A stretch of 64,000 nucleotides of DNA from Pseudomonadota bacterium (GTDB lineage: Archaea; Thermoplasmatota; SW-10-69-26; JACQPN01; JAJPHT01). Under the pieces are notes generated by a model. The model was not told the origin of the DNA, made no database searches, and was given only the letters and a program-made list of their open reading frames with translations. The stretch is from positions 62,001 to 126,000 of the forward strand of contig JAJPHT010000036.1 in NCBI GenBank assembly GCA_021325135.1. The letters are read 5' to 3'. The translations under genes were made by a program, and so were the position numbers. Each line of letters starts with the position of its first letter. Position 1 is the first letter of the stretch. This document shows positions 7,588 through 15,942 of the stretch, piece after piece.

Positions 7588-9825
7588 TCAGGCTGAGCCC
7601 CGCGCGGCGGCGAGCGCGTGGCCCCACGCGGCCGCGTAGGCCTCGGCGGGCTTGCCGCGCACGTCGTCGTCCCGCGCCAGGGGCACGTCGGTGAGGCCGA
7701 AGGAGCGCACGTAGACGCCGCGGATCCACGGGCGCGCGTTGGCCGCCTTGAGGAACGCCTCGAACGCCATGCGCTGCTCCTCGCCGCTCCACGGCTTCGC
7801 GTGGTTCACCTCGGTGTTGGCGCCCTCGCTCTCAGGGACGATGACGCCGCTGAGCGCGCCCTGGACCGACTGCGCGCTCACCTGCAGCTCGATGGGCTTG
7901 CCCAGCGTGGCGTTGAGCGGCGCGAGGCGCGAGTCCAGGAAGCCCGCGGCCCACGCGTCCACGTCCGCCTGCGTCGCGTTGGCGCTCAGGTTGTACGCCG
8001 GCGCCGATTGGGCGATGACGTCCGTGTCCTTCCAGTAGTCGAAGGCGGGCGTGAACGGGTCGTAGACGGCCACGAGCGTCCCGCGGTACTGCTGGCGCAT
8101 CTGCGCGATGATGTGCCGCATGCCCCCGTTGATCTGCGCGAGGATCGCGGGGTCCGTCACGTCGAAGCCCGGCTCGCGCCCGTGGACGAGGAGCTGGTCC
8201 ATGCCGGCGGCCTGCGCGAGGCGCGCCTGCTCGACGTTGAAGCGCTCGTTCTCCTCCAGCCACGCGGCCCACCACGTCGCGTTGAACGCGCGCGGGTGCG
8301 GGAGCAGCGCCTCGCCGCCCACCATCTGCGTGTACTCGTAGATGGACAGGTTGCGGGCGTGGGCGAGCTTCGCGGCGCGCATCGCCTCCGACGTGGGCAG
8401 GTAGAGCGTCATGGGATCGTCGCGCTGGATGCGGGGAAGAGGGTCGATGGCGGCGTAGCCCATCACCTGGTTGACGACGACGCCGTGATATCCTTCCGCG
8501 GCGTAGCGGTCGAAAAGCTCGGGGAGGTGGACGGCGTGCATCGTCCCGTAGAGGTCCGGCGGGTACGCCCACAGGTCGAAGGCGTGCTGGATGGGCGGCG
8601 CGGCGGCGTTGGCCGCGGGGATGGGCCCGTCCTGCTGCTTCCACGCCGCGACGACGTCCTCCATCGCGGGCCCCGCGACGACGCGGTCCGCCTTCGCCTC
8701 GTCCCCCGCGTCGGGGACCCCCTTGTAGTAGCGGTACGCGAGGCCCTTCGCGTCGCCCGACTCCACCAGCGTCCACGATGTCGCGTTGACGCGGTGCATG
8801 GGAAGGTACTGCACCGTCGTCCCCTTGATGCCCACGACCTCCGTGGGCGACGTGTACGCGGGCACCGTGACGTTGAACCACGTCGCGCGGTCGCCCACGA
8901 AGGACCCCAGCGCGTCGCGCAGGACGAGCCCGTCGTGGGCCACGAAGCCGCGGACGACGGGGGAGCCGTCCTCGCGGCGCTCGTAGCTCGTCGCGACGTT
9001 GCCCACGCTGTAGAGGTAGTCGACCCACTGGCCTTCGTGCAGGTCCAGGTCGAGCCCGCCCGGAGGCATCGTCTGGAAGTTCTCCTCGATGAAGCGGTTC
9101 TGGTAGAGGAACCGGGGCCCGATCTGCGCGGCCGTGCCGAACACGCGCACCTCGTGGTGGGGCGGCGTCGGGCCCGTCGCCACCAGGCGCACGCGCGCCA
9201 GCGGCGCGGCGTCCAGGCGCACCTCCATCTCCCCGGGGCGGACCACCAGGGAGCGCGCGCGGTGGCTCCCGTCCAGCGTGTAGACCGTGACCAGCATCGC
9301 GCGGTCGCGCACGGCCACGTCGAACGTGCCGTTGAGCGTGGAGGCGAGGATGCCGTCCGCGACGACGATGGGCTCCAGCACGGGCTCGCCCGTCGCATTG
9401 TCGAGGACGCGGCCCGAGAGGCGCGCGGAGCGCGGCGTCGCGTCGGGGCCGAACGCCCACGCCTCGTCTTCCACCGTCTGGTCGCGGGCGACGACCAGCG
9501 CGCGGCTGGCCTCGCGGCCGGGCTGCACCTGCTCGCGGTGGTCGTAGTCCAGCCCCACGGGCGCGTAGGCGTAGCGCACCAGCGCGCCCACGGGGAGCGC
9601 CACCGCGGCCTCGAAGGAGTCCCCCTTGCGCTGCATGTCGACGTTGGGCCGCGCGCTGGCGCCCCACTGAAAGGGGAACGCGAGCTGGAGGGCCGAGACG
9701 CCGGGCGCGTGGACGCGGAACGTGATCGAGGCCGTGGATGCGCCGGGGCTCGGGGCCGTCTCCGGCCTCGTGCAGCCCGGGAGGACGAGGAGGGCAAGGG
9801 CCAGGAGGGCGAGCGCGGGGCGCAT
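7588..9825 (-). CDS. Exported lipoprotein, TIM-barrel glycoside-hydrolase-like
   Basis: A 745-residue protein starting RPALALLALALLVLPGC, a lipobox with Cys at residue 18, so it is a membrane-anchored surface lipoprotein. Residues ~30-130 look like an N-terminal carbohydrate-binding-type beta domain (ITFRVHAPGVSALQL). A second beta domain follows (SGRVLDNATGEPV, a carboxypeptidase-regulatory-like fold near 155-230). The C-terminal ~350 residues look like a (beta/alpha)8 barrel: GYHGVVVNQVMGYAAI, GMDQLLVHGREPGFDVTDP, GTLVAVYDPFTPAFDYW, and PWIRGVYVRSFGLTDVP. The barrel resembles GH113-type hydrolases only loosely; substrate unknown. Several NXT/S sequons are present. Confidence 0.6.
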   Translation of the reverse strand: MRPALALLALALLVLPGCTRPETAPSPGASTASITFRVHAPGVSALQLAFPFQWGASARPNVDMQRKGDSFEAAVALPVGALVRYAYAPVGLDYDHREQVQPGREASRALVVARDQTVEDEAWAFGPDATPRSARLSGRVLDNATGEPVLEPIVVADGILASTLNGTFDVAVRDRAMLVTVYTLDGSHRARSLVVRPGEMEVRLDAAPLARVRLVATGPTPPHHEVRVFGTAAQIGPRFLYQNRFIEENFQTMPPGGLDLDLHEGQWVDYLYSVGNVATSYERREDGSPVVRGFVAHDGLVLRDALGSFVGDRATWFNVTVPAYTSPTEVVGIKGTTVQYLPMHRVNATSWTLVESGDAKGLAYRYYKGVPDAGDEAKADRVVAGPAMEDVVAAWKQQDGPIPAANAAAPPIQHAFDLWAYPPDLYGTMHAVHLPELFDRYAAEGYHGVVVNQVMGYAAIDPLPRIQRDDPMTLYLPTSEAMRAAKLAHARNLSIYEYTQMVGGEALLPHPRAFNATWWAAWLEENERFNVEQARLAQAAGMDQLLVHGREPGFDVTDPAILAQINGGMRHIIAQMRQQYRGTLVAVYDPFTPAFDYWKDTDVIAQSAPAYNLSANATQADVDAWAAGFLDSRLAPLNATLGKPIELQVSAQSVQGALSGVIVPESEGANTEVNHAKPWSGEEQRMAFEAFLKAANARPWIRGVYVRSFGLTDVPLARDDDVRGKPAEAYAAAWGHALAAARGSA

Positions 9826-9888
9826 CGGGGCAGCAAGCATGGCGCCCGTGGATGACCGTGCCGGCTTGCGTCGGCACAATCCCTACCG

Positions 9889-9898
9889 GTCTATACTC
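9889..9898 (+). promoter_or_regulatory. TATA-like element before the 9921 leader ORF
   Basis: GTCTATACTC lies about 25-30 bases before the strong GGGAGGTG site that precedes the ATG at 9921. It is one of few A/T-rich stretches here and is a reasonable box A for the leader ORF and the membrane-protein gene. Inferred. Confidence 0.35.
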
Positions 9899-9920
9899 TC
9901 GTGACCGGGAGGTGAACGCG

Positions 9921-9947
9921 ATGGAGCGCCCACTCTCCTCCCGATGA
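9921..9947 (+). CDS. Eight-codon leader ORF coupled to the next gene
   Basis: ATG at 9921 is preceded by GGGAGGTG at seven bases, one of the better ribosome binding sites in the window. It opens an ORF encoding MERPLSSR. Its stop TGA overlaps the ATG of the next gene as ATGA (9944-9947), the arrangement expected for translational coupling. The downstream gene has no comparable ribosome binding site of its own; CTCCTCCCG before its ATG is anti-SD-like, not SD-like. Existence of the peptide is inferred. Confidence 0.4.
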   Translation: MERPLSSR

Positions 9948-10270
9948 GACGCGCCCCCGCTGCGATCCTCTCCCTTCTCGTCAGCCTCCCCGCGGCGGGG
10001 AGCGCGCTCGTCGTCCTCTCCGCGCCGCCCCTCTCGGGCCTCCTCCCCGCGTTCGTCGAGCGCGCGCTGGCGCCCGCGGCGGAGTTGCCCTTCCGGCTCG
10101 TGGCGCGGCTGCCTTCGGGCTCCCTCGCAGCCCGCCTCTTCTACGGCTCCTTCGCGCCGCTGCCGGCGATCTTCGGGTCGGCCGCGCTGGCGGTCCACGC
10201 CGCGCTGCTGGGGCTCCCGTGGCTTGGGCTGGCCCTCCTCGTGGCCTCCCGCGCGCGGCGCGAGGCGTGA
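9944..10270 (+). CDS. Small hydrophobic membrane protein
   Basis: A 108-residue protein with an N-terminal hydrophobic segment (AAILSLLVSLPAAGSALVVL) and a C-terminal pair (PAIFGSAALAVHAALLGL, PWLGLALLVASRARREA), with a proline-rich amphipathic region between. No family is recognised. It ends 46 bases before the CBS gene on the same strand. Start ATG at 9944 is set by overlap with the leader ORF stop. Confidence 0.5.
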   Translation: MRRAPAAILSLLVSLPAAGSALVVLSAPPLSGLLPAFVERALAPAAELPFRLVARLPSGSLAARLFYGSFAPLPAIFGSAALAVHAALLGLPWLGLALLVASRARREA

Positions 10271-10315
10271 CGGCTCCGCGCGAGCGCAAGCCAGATATCG
10301 CCCGCCAGCAGAGAG

Positions 10316-10741
10316 ATGCGCATGCTCGTGGACTCGCTCATGCATCGCCCCGTGGTGGCCGCGGACGCGCGCGCCAGCGTGCGCGACGCGGCGCGGCTCA
10401 TGGAGCGCCAGCGCGTGGGCTGCCTCGTGGTGACGCGGGGCGACGACGCGGTGGGAATCGTCACGGAGCGCGACGTGGTCTTCCGCGTCGTGGGCGCGGG
10501 GCGCGACCCCGACGCCACGCGCCTGGAGGAGATCATGAGCGCGCCCATCGCGACGGTGCCCCCCGACGCGAGCGTCGACGACGCCGCGGCGCTCATGAAG
10601 CGCCTGCGCATCAAGCGCCTCGTCGTGCTGGACGCGGGCGAGGCGCGCGGCGTCATCTCGGTGACGGACATCGCCTACGCGAGCCCCGAGGCGAGCCGCG
10701 CGATGCTGGATGCGTGGGTCAAGCAGCGATGGGAGGACTAG
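10316..10741 (+). CDS. CBS-domain pair protein
   Basis: This 141-residue protein consists of two tandem CBS domains (about 1-60 and 70-135) with the usual signatures: VDSLMHRPVVAADARASVRDAA, GCLVVTRGDDAVGIVTERDV, then EIMSAPIATVPPDASVDDAA, and KRLVVLDAGEARGVISVTDI. Stand-alone CBS pairs bind adenine nucleotides and act as energy sensors for partner proteins. The partner is not evident here. ATG at 10316; an in-frame ATG at 10322 is an alternative. Confidence 0.92.
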   Translation: MRMLVDSLMHRPVVAADARASVRDAARLMERQRVGCLVVTRGDDAVGIVTERDVVFRVVGAGRDPDATRLEEIMSAPIATVPPDASVDDAAALMKRLRIKRLVVLDAGEARGVISVTDIAYASPEASRAMLDAWVKQRWED

Positions 10742-10759
10742 GGGTGATGGCAAAAGCCA

Positions 10760-10858
10760 AAAGCGGGGGGTTCGGGGGGCGCAGCCCCCTGACGTGAAAG
10801 AAAAGTCCAGCAGACGACCGAAACGTCAGGGGGGCGAGCCCCCTGAAACCCCCGCTTT
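10760..10858. terminator. Large bidirectional hairpin between convergent genes
   Basis: Two 35-base arms (10760-10794 and 10824-10858) form an imperfect inverted repeat (about six mismatches) around an A-rich 29-base loop. Each arm also holds an internal GGGGGC/GCCCCC hairpin. It lies exactly between the stop of the CBS gene and the stop of the convergent RCC1-like gene, whose stop codon falls in the right arm. It probably ends transcription or blocks read-through on both strands. Confidence 0.65.
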
Positions 10859-11738
10859 AGGCCGGGAACCCCACGCCGCCCGCAGGCGCCCCGCTGCCCC
10901 AGCAGGTCGCACGCAGGCCCGCCGTGCCCACGCCGACGATGGCGCAGCTGTGTCCCCAGCCGGAGGCCACGCCGATGGCGTTGCCCAGGCCGTAGGAGCC
11001 GCCGCCGTCGGACGCGCTGCCGTTGCACGAGACGTTGCCGGTGAGGTGGAGCACGCAGGTGACGCCCCAGTCGCCCGCCGCGATGGCGGTGGCGTCGCCC
11101 GTCGAGTCGACGACGGTCTCGCCCGACCAGTAGCCCCAGCCGCGGCAGCGCACGGTGTGGTCCTTGAAGAGGATGCACGTGTGGGACTGGCCCGCGGAGA
11201 CCTGGAGCGTGTCGGTCCCGGTGTAGTTGAACATCTGGTCCTCCTGGTCGCCCTCGCACGTGACCTGGCCCGTCTTCAGGCGCAGGCAGGTGTGCCAGCC
11301 GCCCACGGCGAGCTGCGCGACGTCGCCCAGGGAGCGCTGGATCGCCTCGCCCTGCGCGTCGTTGCCCCAGCAGTGGACGTCGCCCGCGCGGGTGAGCACG
11401 CACGCATGGAACGCGCCCAGGCCCACGTCCACGGCGTCGCCGCCGTTGTAGCCGCCCTCGGCGAAGAAGCCGTGGCAGTCCACGTTGCCGGTGATGCGCA
11501 GCACGCAGGTCTGGTCGATGCCGGTGGCGACCTTGGAGGCGTCGCCGGTGCGGTCCTCGAAGGTGGGCTCGCCCAGGTCGTTCACGCAGCGGACCCAGCC
11601 GGGCGTCTGGACGACGCAGGTGGTCCCCTCGCCGGCGGCGACCTGGGTGATGAGCGCGCGGGGGGCGTCGAGGGCGTCGGCCGCGCAGCAGGCAAGAAGG
11701 AGGGCGCACGCCAGGGCGGCGCTGAAGGTGGTTCGCAA
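10857..11738 (-). CDS. Secreted RCC1/BLIP-II-like beta-propeller, disulfide-paired repeats
   Basis: About 293 residues: a signal sequence (SAALACALLLACCAADA), then seven repeats of about 38-40 residues. Each repeat has the RCC1/BLIP-II pattern of a V-A-x-G start followed by a Cys, a strand and a second Cys: TTCVVQTPGWVRC, QTCVLRITGNVDC, HACVLTRAGDVHC, HTCLRLKTGQVTC, HTCILFKDHTVRC and VTCVLHLTGNVSC, plus a last degenerate unit. The paired Cys in each blade suggest one disulfide per blade. Such propellers bind proteins or ligands; the target is unknown. TTG at 11738 fits the signal peptide; a TTG at 11768 is an alternative. Confidence 0.75.
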   Translation of the reverse strand: MRTTFSAALACALLLACCAADALDAPRALITQVAAGEGTTCVVQTPGWVRCVNDLGEPTFEDRTGDASKVATGIDQTCVLRITGNVDCHGFFAEGGYNGGDAVDVGLGAFHACVLTRAGDVHCWGNDAQGEAIQRSLGDVAQLAVGGWHTCLRLKTGQVTCEGDQEDQMFNYTGTDTLQVSAGQSHTCILFKDHTVRCRGWGYWSGETVVDSTGDATAIAAGDWGVTCVLHLTGNVSCNGSASDGGGSYGLGNAIGVASGWGHSCAIVGVGTAGLRATCWGSGAPAGGVGFPA

Positions 11739-11830
11739 GGTGAAGCCTCGCGCCGCACGAGCCGGCAAGGCGGGATGAACCCTCGCGTGTCACGCCTCGG
11801 GGTGATCCGTCAACGTCCTGCAGTCAAGCG

Positions 11831-11837
11831 TTATATT
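11831..11837 (+). promoter_or_regulatory. TATA box of the 11874 lipoprotein gene
   Basis: TTATATT sits 37-43 bases before the start codon. With the usual ~25-base spacing to the transcript start, it leaves a short leader containing GGGAGG (11861-11866) at a good distance from ATG. This is the clearest archaeal-type promoter in the window. Confidence 0.55.
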
Positions 11838-11873
11838 CCCCTCCCGTGGTTCGGGGCCCAGGGAGGCTTCCTC

Positions 11874-12599
11874 ATGCGCCGCGCGCTCGCCCTCGTCCTT
11901 CTCGTCGTCCTCACCCTTGGATGCACGCGGCCCGAGCCGCAGCGGGAGGACACCGCGTCCACGGACGTCGCCGCCGACGGGAGCGTCAACGCCACCGCGC
12001 AGGCGGGGCCGGTCAACGCCACGGCCGAGACGCAGGCGAACTCCAGCGCGCCGCAGGAGGACTCCGCGCCCCCGCCCGCGACCAACGGCACGGAGGAGCA
12101 GAACCAGAGCGCTCCGTGGAACGGGACGCCCCCCACCATCCCGCCCATGCCCCCCATGCCGCCGATGCCCCCGTTCCCCAACCAGACCGAGGTGCACCAC
12201 TTCGAGGGCGCGTTCGACCTCGTGCTCACCGCGGCGCCCGTGGCCGGCGGGGACCCCACCGGCTCGGACCCCGACTGCGTGGCCATCCTCTCGGACAACA
12301 GCACGCAGATCCTCGTGGGCGCCGCCAACGCGACCTGGGTCTCCACGCTGCCCACGGCGGACGCGCTGGCGCTCTCCCAGGACACGGCCGCCAACGGCAC
12401 GGCCGACGCGGAGGGCGCCTCGCCCCTGAAGCTCACGCTCAAGGGGACGATGGTGCCGCCCGCGGGCGCGAAGCAGGTGGACGTGCGCCTCGGGCTGCCC
12501 AGCGACGCGCCCGCCCTCGCGCTGAAGCAGGACGTGAAGCTGACGCTCGCCTTCGACTACACGGGGCCCGCGCCGAAGGCGCAGGCGAGCGTCTGCTGA
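11874..12599 (+). CDS. Surface lipoprotein with Pro/Asn/Thr-rich stalk
   Basis: A 241-residue protein. Residues 1-17 (RRALALVLLVVLTLGC) form a lipoprotein signal with Cys at 17. A low-complexity stalk follows to about residue 105, rich in Asn-Xaa-Thr/Ser sequons and ending in PPMPPMPPMPPFPNQT. The C-terminal 135 residues form a beta-rich domain (FDLVLTAAPVAGGDPTGSD, LTLKGTMVPPAGAKQVDVRL). No family is recognised. The many sequons suggest N-glycosylation on the cell surface. It stands alone behind its own TATA box and ends four bases before the convergent small Cys-rich gene. Confidence 0.65.
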   Translation: MRRALALVLLVVLTLGCTRPEPQREDTASTDVAADGSVNATAQAGPVNATAETQANSSAPQEDSAPPPATNGTEEQNQSAPWNGTPPTIPPMPPMPPMPPFPNQTEVHHFEGAFDLVLTAAPVAGGDPTGSDPDCVAILSDNSTQILVGAANATWVSTLPTADALALSQDTAANGTADAEGASPLKLTLKGTMVPPAGAKQVDVRLGLPSDAPALALKQDVKLTLAFDYTGPAPKAQASVC

Positions 12600-12602
12600 G
12601 CC

Positions 12603-12902
12603 TCAGAGCTGGAAGCTCTCGTCGACGAGGCAGACGTAGACGAATCCGCCGCGGCAGACCAGGATGTGGCCCGTGACGGCGCTGCCGTCGGTCTGGACCG
12701 AGGCCTCCGCGCCAAGCGTGGGGCAGTCGAAGCAGCCGGCGACGTTGCCCACGCCCGCGTGCGCGTCGACGCCGAGGCACGTCGGGCAGGACGCGGTGGG
12801 CAGCGTCGGCGTCGCGCCCACGGAGACGCCGAGGTCCTGGGACGCGGCAGCGAGGGGCGTGAGGAAGGCGAGGGCAACGAGAAGAAGGGCTGCGGTGCGC
12901 AT
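12603..12902 (-). CDS. Small secreted cysteine-rich protein
   Basis: This 99-residue protein has a signal peptide (AALLLVALAFLTPLAAAS, cleavage near 20). The mature part has six Cys: CPTC, CFDC, then single Cys residues in LVCRGG and VYVCLVD. The CxxC pairs could bind zinc but in an exported protein more likely form disulfides. No homologous family comes to mind. It lies between the convergent lipoprotein gene and the HU gene on the same strand. Confidence 0.55.
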   Translation of the reverse strand: MRTAALLLVALAFLTPLAAASQDLGVSVGATPTLPTASCPTCLGVDAHAGVGNVAGCFDCPTLGAEASVQTDGSAVTGHILVCRGGFVYVCLVDESFQL

Positions 12903-12945
12903 GCACGCCCCGCAGCGGGGAAGGCGCGGAAGACGGTTCCGGTGC

Positions 12946-13263
12946 TTACTTCGCGCCGAGGCTGGACTTGAAGCCCTTGCCGGGGCGGAACTTGACCTTC
13001 GTGCTGGCGGGCTTGGGCTTCGTGATGTACTCCTCGCCCGTGAAGGGGTTCTTGGCCTTCTTGCCGCCCTTCTGCGCGGGCTTCACGGTCTTGGAGAAGA
13101 CGCCCACGCCGGTGACGGAGACGCGGTCGTTCTTCTTGAGGAGCATCGCGACGCCGTCGAAGGTCGCCTTGATGCTCTCGCGGGCCTGCTTGGGCGTGAG
13201 GCCGGTCTTCTTCGCGACGTGCTCGGCGATGTCGGTGGTCTTGGCGGTCTTGGAGGCAGCCAT
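12946..13263 (-). CDS. HU-family DNA-binding protein
   Basis: This 105-residue protein is a bacterial-type HU/IHF: helices KTTDIAEHVAKKTGLTPKQA and SIKATFDGVAMLLKKND, the body VSVTGVGVFSKTVKPA, the DNA-clasping arm with GKKAKNPFTGEEYITKPKP, and the end STKVKFRPGKGFK. It bends and compacts DNA as a dimer. Among archaea, HU is characteristic of Thermoplasmata, where it replaces histones. The N-terminus has a few extra Ala/Lys/Thr residues. It has a single-gene transcript layout. Confidence 0.95.
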   Translation of the reverse strand: MAASKTAKTTDIAEHVAKKTGLTPKQARESIKATFDGVAMLLKKNDRVSVTGVGVFSKTVKPAQKGGKKAKNPFTGEEYITKPKPASTKVKFRPGKGFKSSLGAK

Positions 13264-13402
13264 GAGTGGGATTCTCCCGACGCCCGAACGCGGCCCTCCC
13301 GTTTGAATCCCACTCCCATGCGTCGGCGCCGCGGGTTTTGCGCCGTTTTCGCGCGTCCGGGCTCCAACAAGAGCTAAGTGGCCGCCTTCGGGTCGCGCGT
13401 CC

Positions 13403-15436
13403 ATGCGCCACGCCCTCCTGGGCCTCGCCCTCGTGCTCCCCGCCCTCGCCGGATGCCTCGGCGCGTCGGTGGACCCCGCGCCCGCGCCCGTCGTGGAGAA
13501 GGTCCCCGAGGGCGCGCAGCTGGAGGCGATCCCCGGGGGCGCGCGCCTCGTCTTCGAGAAGGCGACGCTCCCCTTCGAGCGCAACGTCACGATCCCCCTG
13601 GGGACGACGCTGGTGCGGATGACGGTGCTCGCGGGGGAGAAGGACGCCGTGAGCGCGTCGATGCGCAGCGCGGACACGCAGCGGCGCCGCTGCAACTTCG
13701 ACCCCGTCGTCGCCGCGTGGGACGCCCCCACCGTGGGCAGCGCCTCGTGCTCGGGCGTCGCGGTGGTGGACCGCCTCCCGGCCACGTGGACCGTGCGCGC
13801 AGCCGGCCCCGGCCAAGGCACCGTGCAGGTGGACCTCCTGTCCACGCCTCTCGACGGGCCCCTGGCGAAGCTGGACCTCTCGCAGCTCTCGATGCGGGAC
13901 CACGAGCTGGAGCCCACCAAGGTCCAGACGGTGCCCAGCTTCGACGGCACGCCGCTGCGCGTCGAGGTCACGCTCCCCCAGGGCGCGGGCCCGTGGCCCG
14001 CGGTGATCTGGAGCAGCCCGTACAACACGGCGGACCGCGCGACGGGCAAGCCCGCGGCGTGGGACTACTTCGTCCACGACTGGGCGCAGCGCGGCTACGC
14101 GGTCGTCTCGGCCGACGTGCGCGGCTACGGCGAGAGCGGCGGCTGCGTCGAGGTCTGGGGCGCCAACGAGCAGAAGGACCAGGCGTTCCTCGTGGACTGG
14201 GTGGCGAAGCAGCCCTGGAGCGACGGCAAGGTGGGCTTCTACGGCCAGTCCTACGTCGCGACGACGCCGGTGGAGGCCGCCGTGCAGGACCCGCCCGCGC
14301 TGAAGGCCATCATCGCCGTGGCGCCGGTGGTCAACGCCTACGACGACTGGCACTTCGGCGGCGTCCCCAACGGCGAGGGCATGGGGAGCGCCATCTCCTA
14401 CGACCAGCTTGGCACGCAGGCGGAGCAAAACTTCGGCGACCCCTTGAGCACGGCGCTCAACGCGGCCAACGGCGTGTGCGACCCCACCGTGCTGGCCCGC
14501 GCCTCGGACCCGCGCGCCGTGTACGACGACTTCTACGCCCTCCGCAACTTCAGCGTCCCCGCGTCGAAGATCCAGGCCGCGGTGCTCTACACCCACGGCT
14601 TCGAGGACAGCAACGTCAAGGCGCAGATGATCCCCGACTGGTTCAACGCCATCACCGCGCCCAAGCTGGGCCTCTTCGGCCACTGGGTGCACCAGCACCC
14701 CGCGCGCGCCGACGACGAGGCGCTCATGCTCCTCTGGCTCGACCAATACGTCAAGGGCAAGCCCGTGGGCTTCGAGAAGCTGCCCGCCGCCCTCGTGCTG
14801 GACAGCGACGGGCGCGAGCGCGAGGCCAGCCAGTGGCCCGACCCTGCGGCGGCGGACGCCGTGCTCGCCACGGACCCCGCGGGCGGGAAGCTGGGCGGCG
14901 CGGCGGGCTCCGGCAGCGCGAGCATCCTCCTGGACACCACGGAGGGCATCCAGAACGTGCAGCCCCCCGCGGCGCGCCTGGGGCTCGCCCCCCTGCCGGT
15001 GCCCACCTCGCTGACGCTGACCTCCGCGCCCCTCGCGCAGGACGTGCGCCTCTCGGGGAACGGCGTCGTGCGCCTCGCGGTCCACCTCACCGGCGCGGAC
15101 AACGCCTACGTCGCCGCGTACCTGCGCGAGACCGACGCCAACGGCACGCGCCTCGTGACGTTCGGCATGTTCAACCTCGCGCACCGCCACGGCCACGACC
15201 AGTACGACCCCGTGCAGCCCGGCGAGACGGTGCAGGTCCCGCTGCCGCTGCTGCCCACCGAGCACGTCTTCCACGCGGGCGCGACGCTCTCGCTGGAGCT
15301 TCGCGGCGCGCGCGTCGTGGACTGGGACGCGGGGCAGCCCGGGGAGCCGGGCCTCCTGGAGATCCTCCCGCAGACGGCCCTCGCCCTGCCGGAGGCGCCC
15401 GCCGCGGGCCCCGCGCCGCTCACCGCCACGCGTTGA
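13403..15436 (+). CDS. Exported CocE/NonD-type serine hydrolase (X-Pro dipeptidyl-peptidase-like)
   Basis: A 677-residue lipoprotein (LLGLALVLPALAGC, Cys near 17). After a ~110-residue beta domain comes an alpha/beta-hydrolase fold with the CocE features: RVEVTLPQGAGPWPAVIWSS, WAQRGYAVVSADVRGYGES, and VGFYGQSYVATTPVEAA with nucleophile Ser at about residue 283. LGLFGHWVHQHP probably holds the catalytic His, near 430. The C-terminal ~190 residues form the jelly-roll domain of this family (PTSLTLTSAPLAQDVRLSG). Members are peptidases or esterases releasing acyl or X-Pro groups; the substrate here is unknown. Confidence 0.85.
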   Translation: MRHALLGLALVLPALAGCLGASVDPAPAPVVEKVPEGAQLEAIPGGARLVFEKATLPFERNVTIPLGTTLVRMTVLAGEKDAVSASMRSADTQRRRCNFDPVVAAWDAPTVGSASCSGVAVVDRLPATWTVRAAGPGQGTVQVDLLSTPLDGPLAKLDLSQLSMRDHELEPTKVQTVPSFDGTPLRVEVTLPQGAGPWPAVIWSSPYNTADRATGKPAAWDYFVHDWAQRGYAVVSADVRGYGESGGCVEVWGANEQKDQAFLVDWVAKQPWSDGKVGFYGQSYVATTPVEAAVQDPPALKAIIAVAPVVNAYDDWHFGGVPNGEGMGSAISYDQLGTQAEQNFGDPLSTALNAANGVCDPTVLARASDPRAVYDDFYALRNFSVPASKIQAAVLYTHGFEDSNVKAQMIPDWFNAITAPKLGLFGHWVHQHPARADDEALMLLWLDQYVKGKPVGFEKLPAALVLDSDGREREASQWPDPAAADAVLATDPAGGKLGGAAGSGSASILLDTTEGIQNVQPPAARLGLAPLPVPTSLTLTSAPLAQDVRLSGNGVVRLAVHLTGADNAYVAAYLRETDANGTRLVTFGMFNLAHRHGHDQYDPVQPGETVQVPLPLLPTEHVFHAGATLSLELRGARVVDWDAGQPGEPGLLEILPQTALALPEAPAAGPAPLTATR

Positions 15437-15480
15437 CGCGTTCCGATCGGTTGAAGCTGCGCCGTCCAGGTCCGACGGCC

Positions 15481-15942
15481 ATGAGCACGCCGCTTGCGCC
15501 CCCGCCCCCGACGATGCACCCCGAGCCCGTGGCCTCCGCGCCCGCCGCGCGCCCCGTGGGCGTCAGCATCCTCGCGGTCGTCGCCTTCATCGCCGCGGGC
15601 GCCGCGGTCCTCTTCGCGCTGGGCGCCGTCCTCTTCGGCGCGATGATCGGCTCCCTGGTGGGCCAGCGCGGCGGCGCCGCCATGGGCACGGCCATCGGCA
15701 TGATGATCGCCTTCAGCGCGCTCGCCTTCGCCGCCGTCTCGGGGCTGACCGGCTACGGCCTCTGGAACGCCCGCTCGTGGGGCTGGGTCCTGGGCCTCGT
15801 GTGGGGCGGGCTCTGGGCGCTGGGCGGCGCGCTGCGCTTCCTGGGCCGCGACGCCAGCGGCATCGTCGGCCTCGCGCTGGGCGGCGCCATCCTCTGGTAC
15901 CTCCTCCAGCCGGGCGTCAAGGGCTGGTTCGGCCGCGCGTGA
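15481..15942 (+). CDS. Four-helix membrane protein with Pro-rich N-terminus
   Basis: A 153-residue protein. The first 28 residues are Pro/Ala-rich and cytoplasmic-looking; four membrane helices follow (VGVSILAVVAFIAAGAAVLF, then GTAIGMMIAFSALAFAAVSG, WGWVLGLVWGGLWALGG and GLALGGAILWYLL). The pattern resembles small DUF-type membrane proteins with a Trp-rich third helix but I do not recognise the family. It overlaps the convergent alpha/beta hydrolase gene by 26 bases. Confidence 0.65.
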   Translation: MSTPLAPPPPTMHPEPVASAPAARPVGVSILAVVAFIAAGAAVLFALGAVLFGAMIGSLVGQRGGAAMGTAIGMMIAFSALAFAAVSGLTGYGLWNARSWGWVLGLVWGGLWALGGALRFLGRDASGIVGLALGGAILWYLLQPGVKGWFGRA

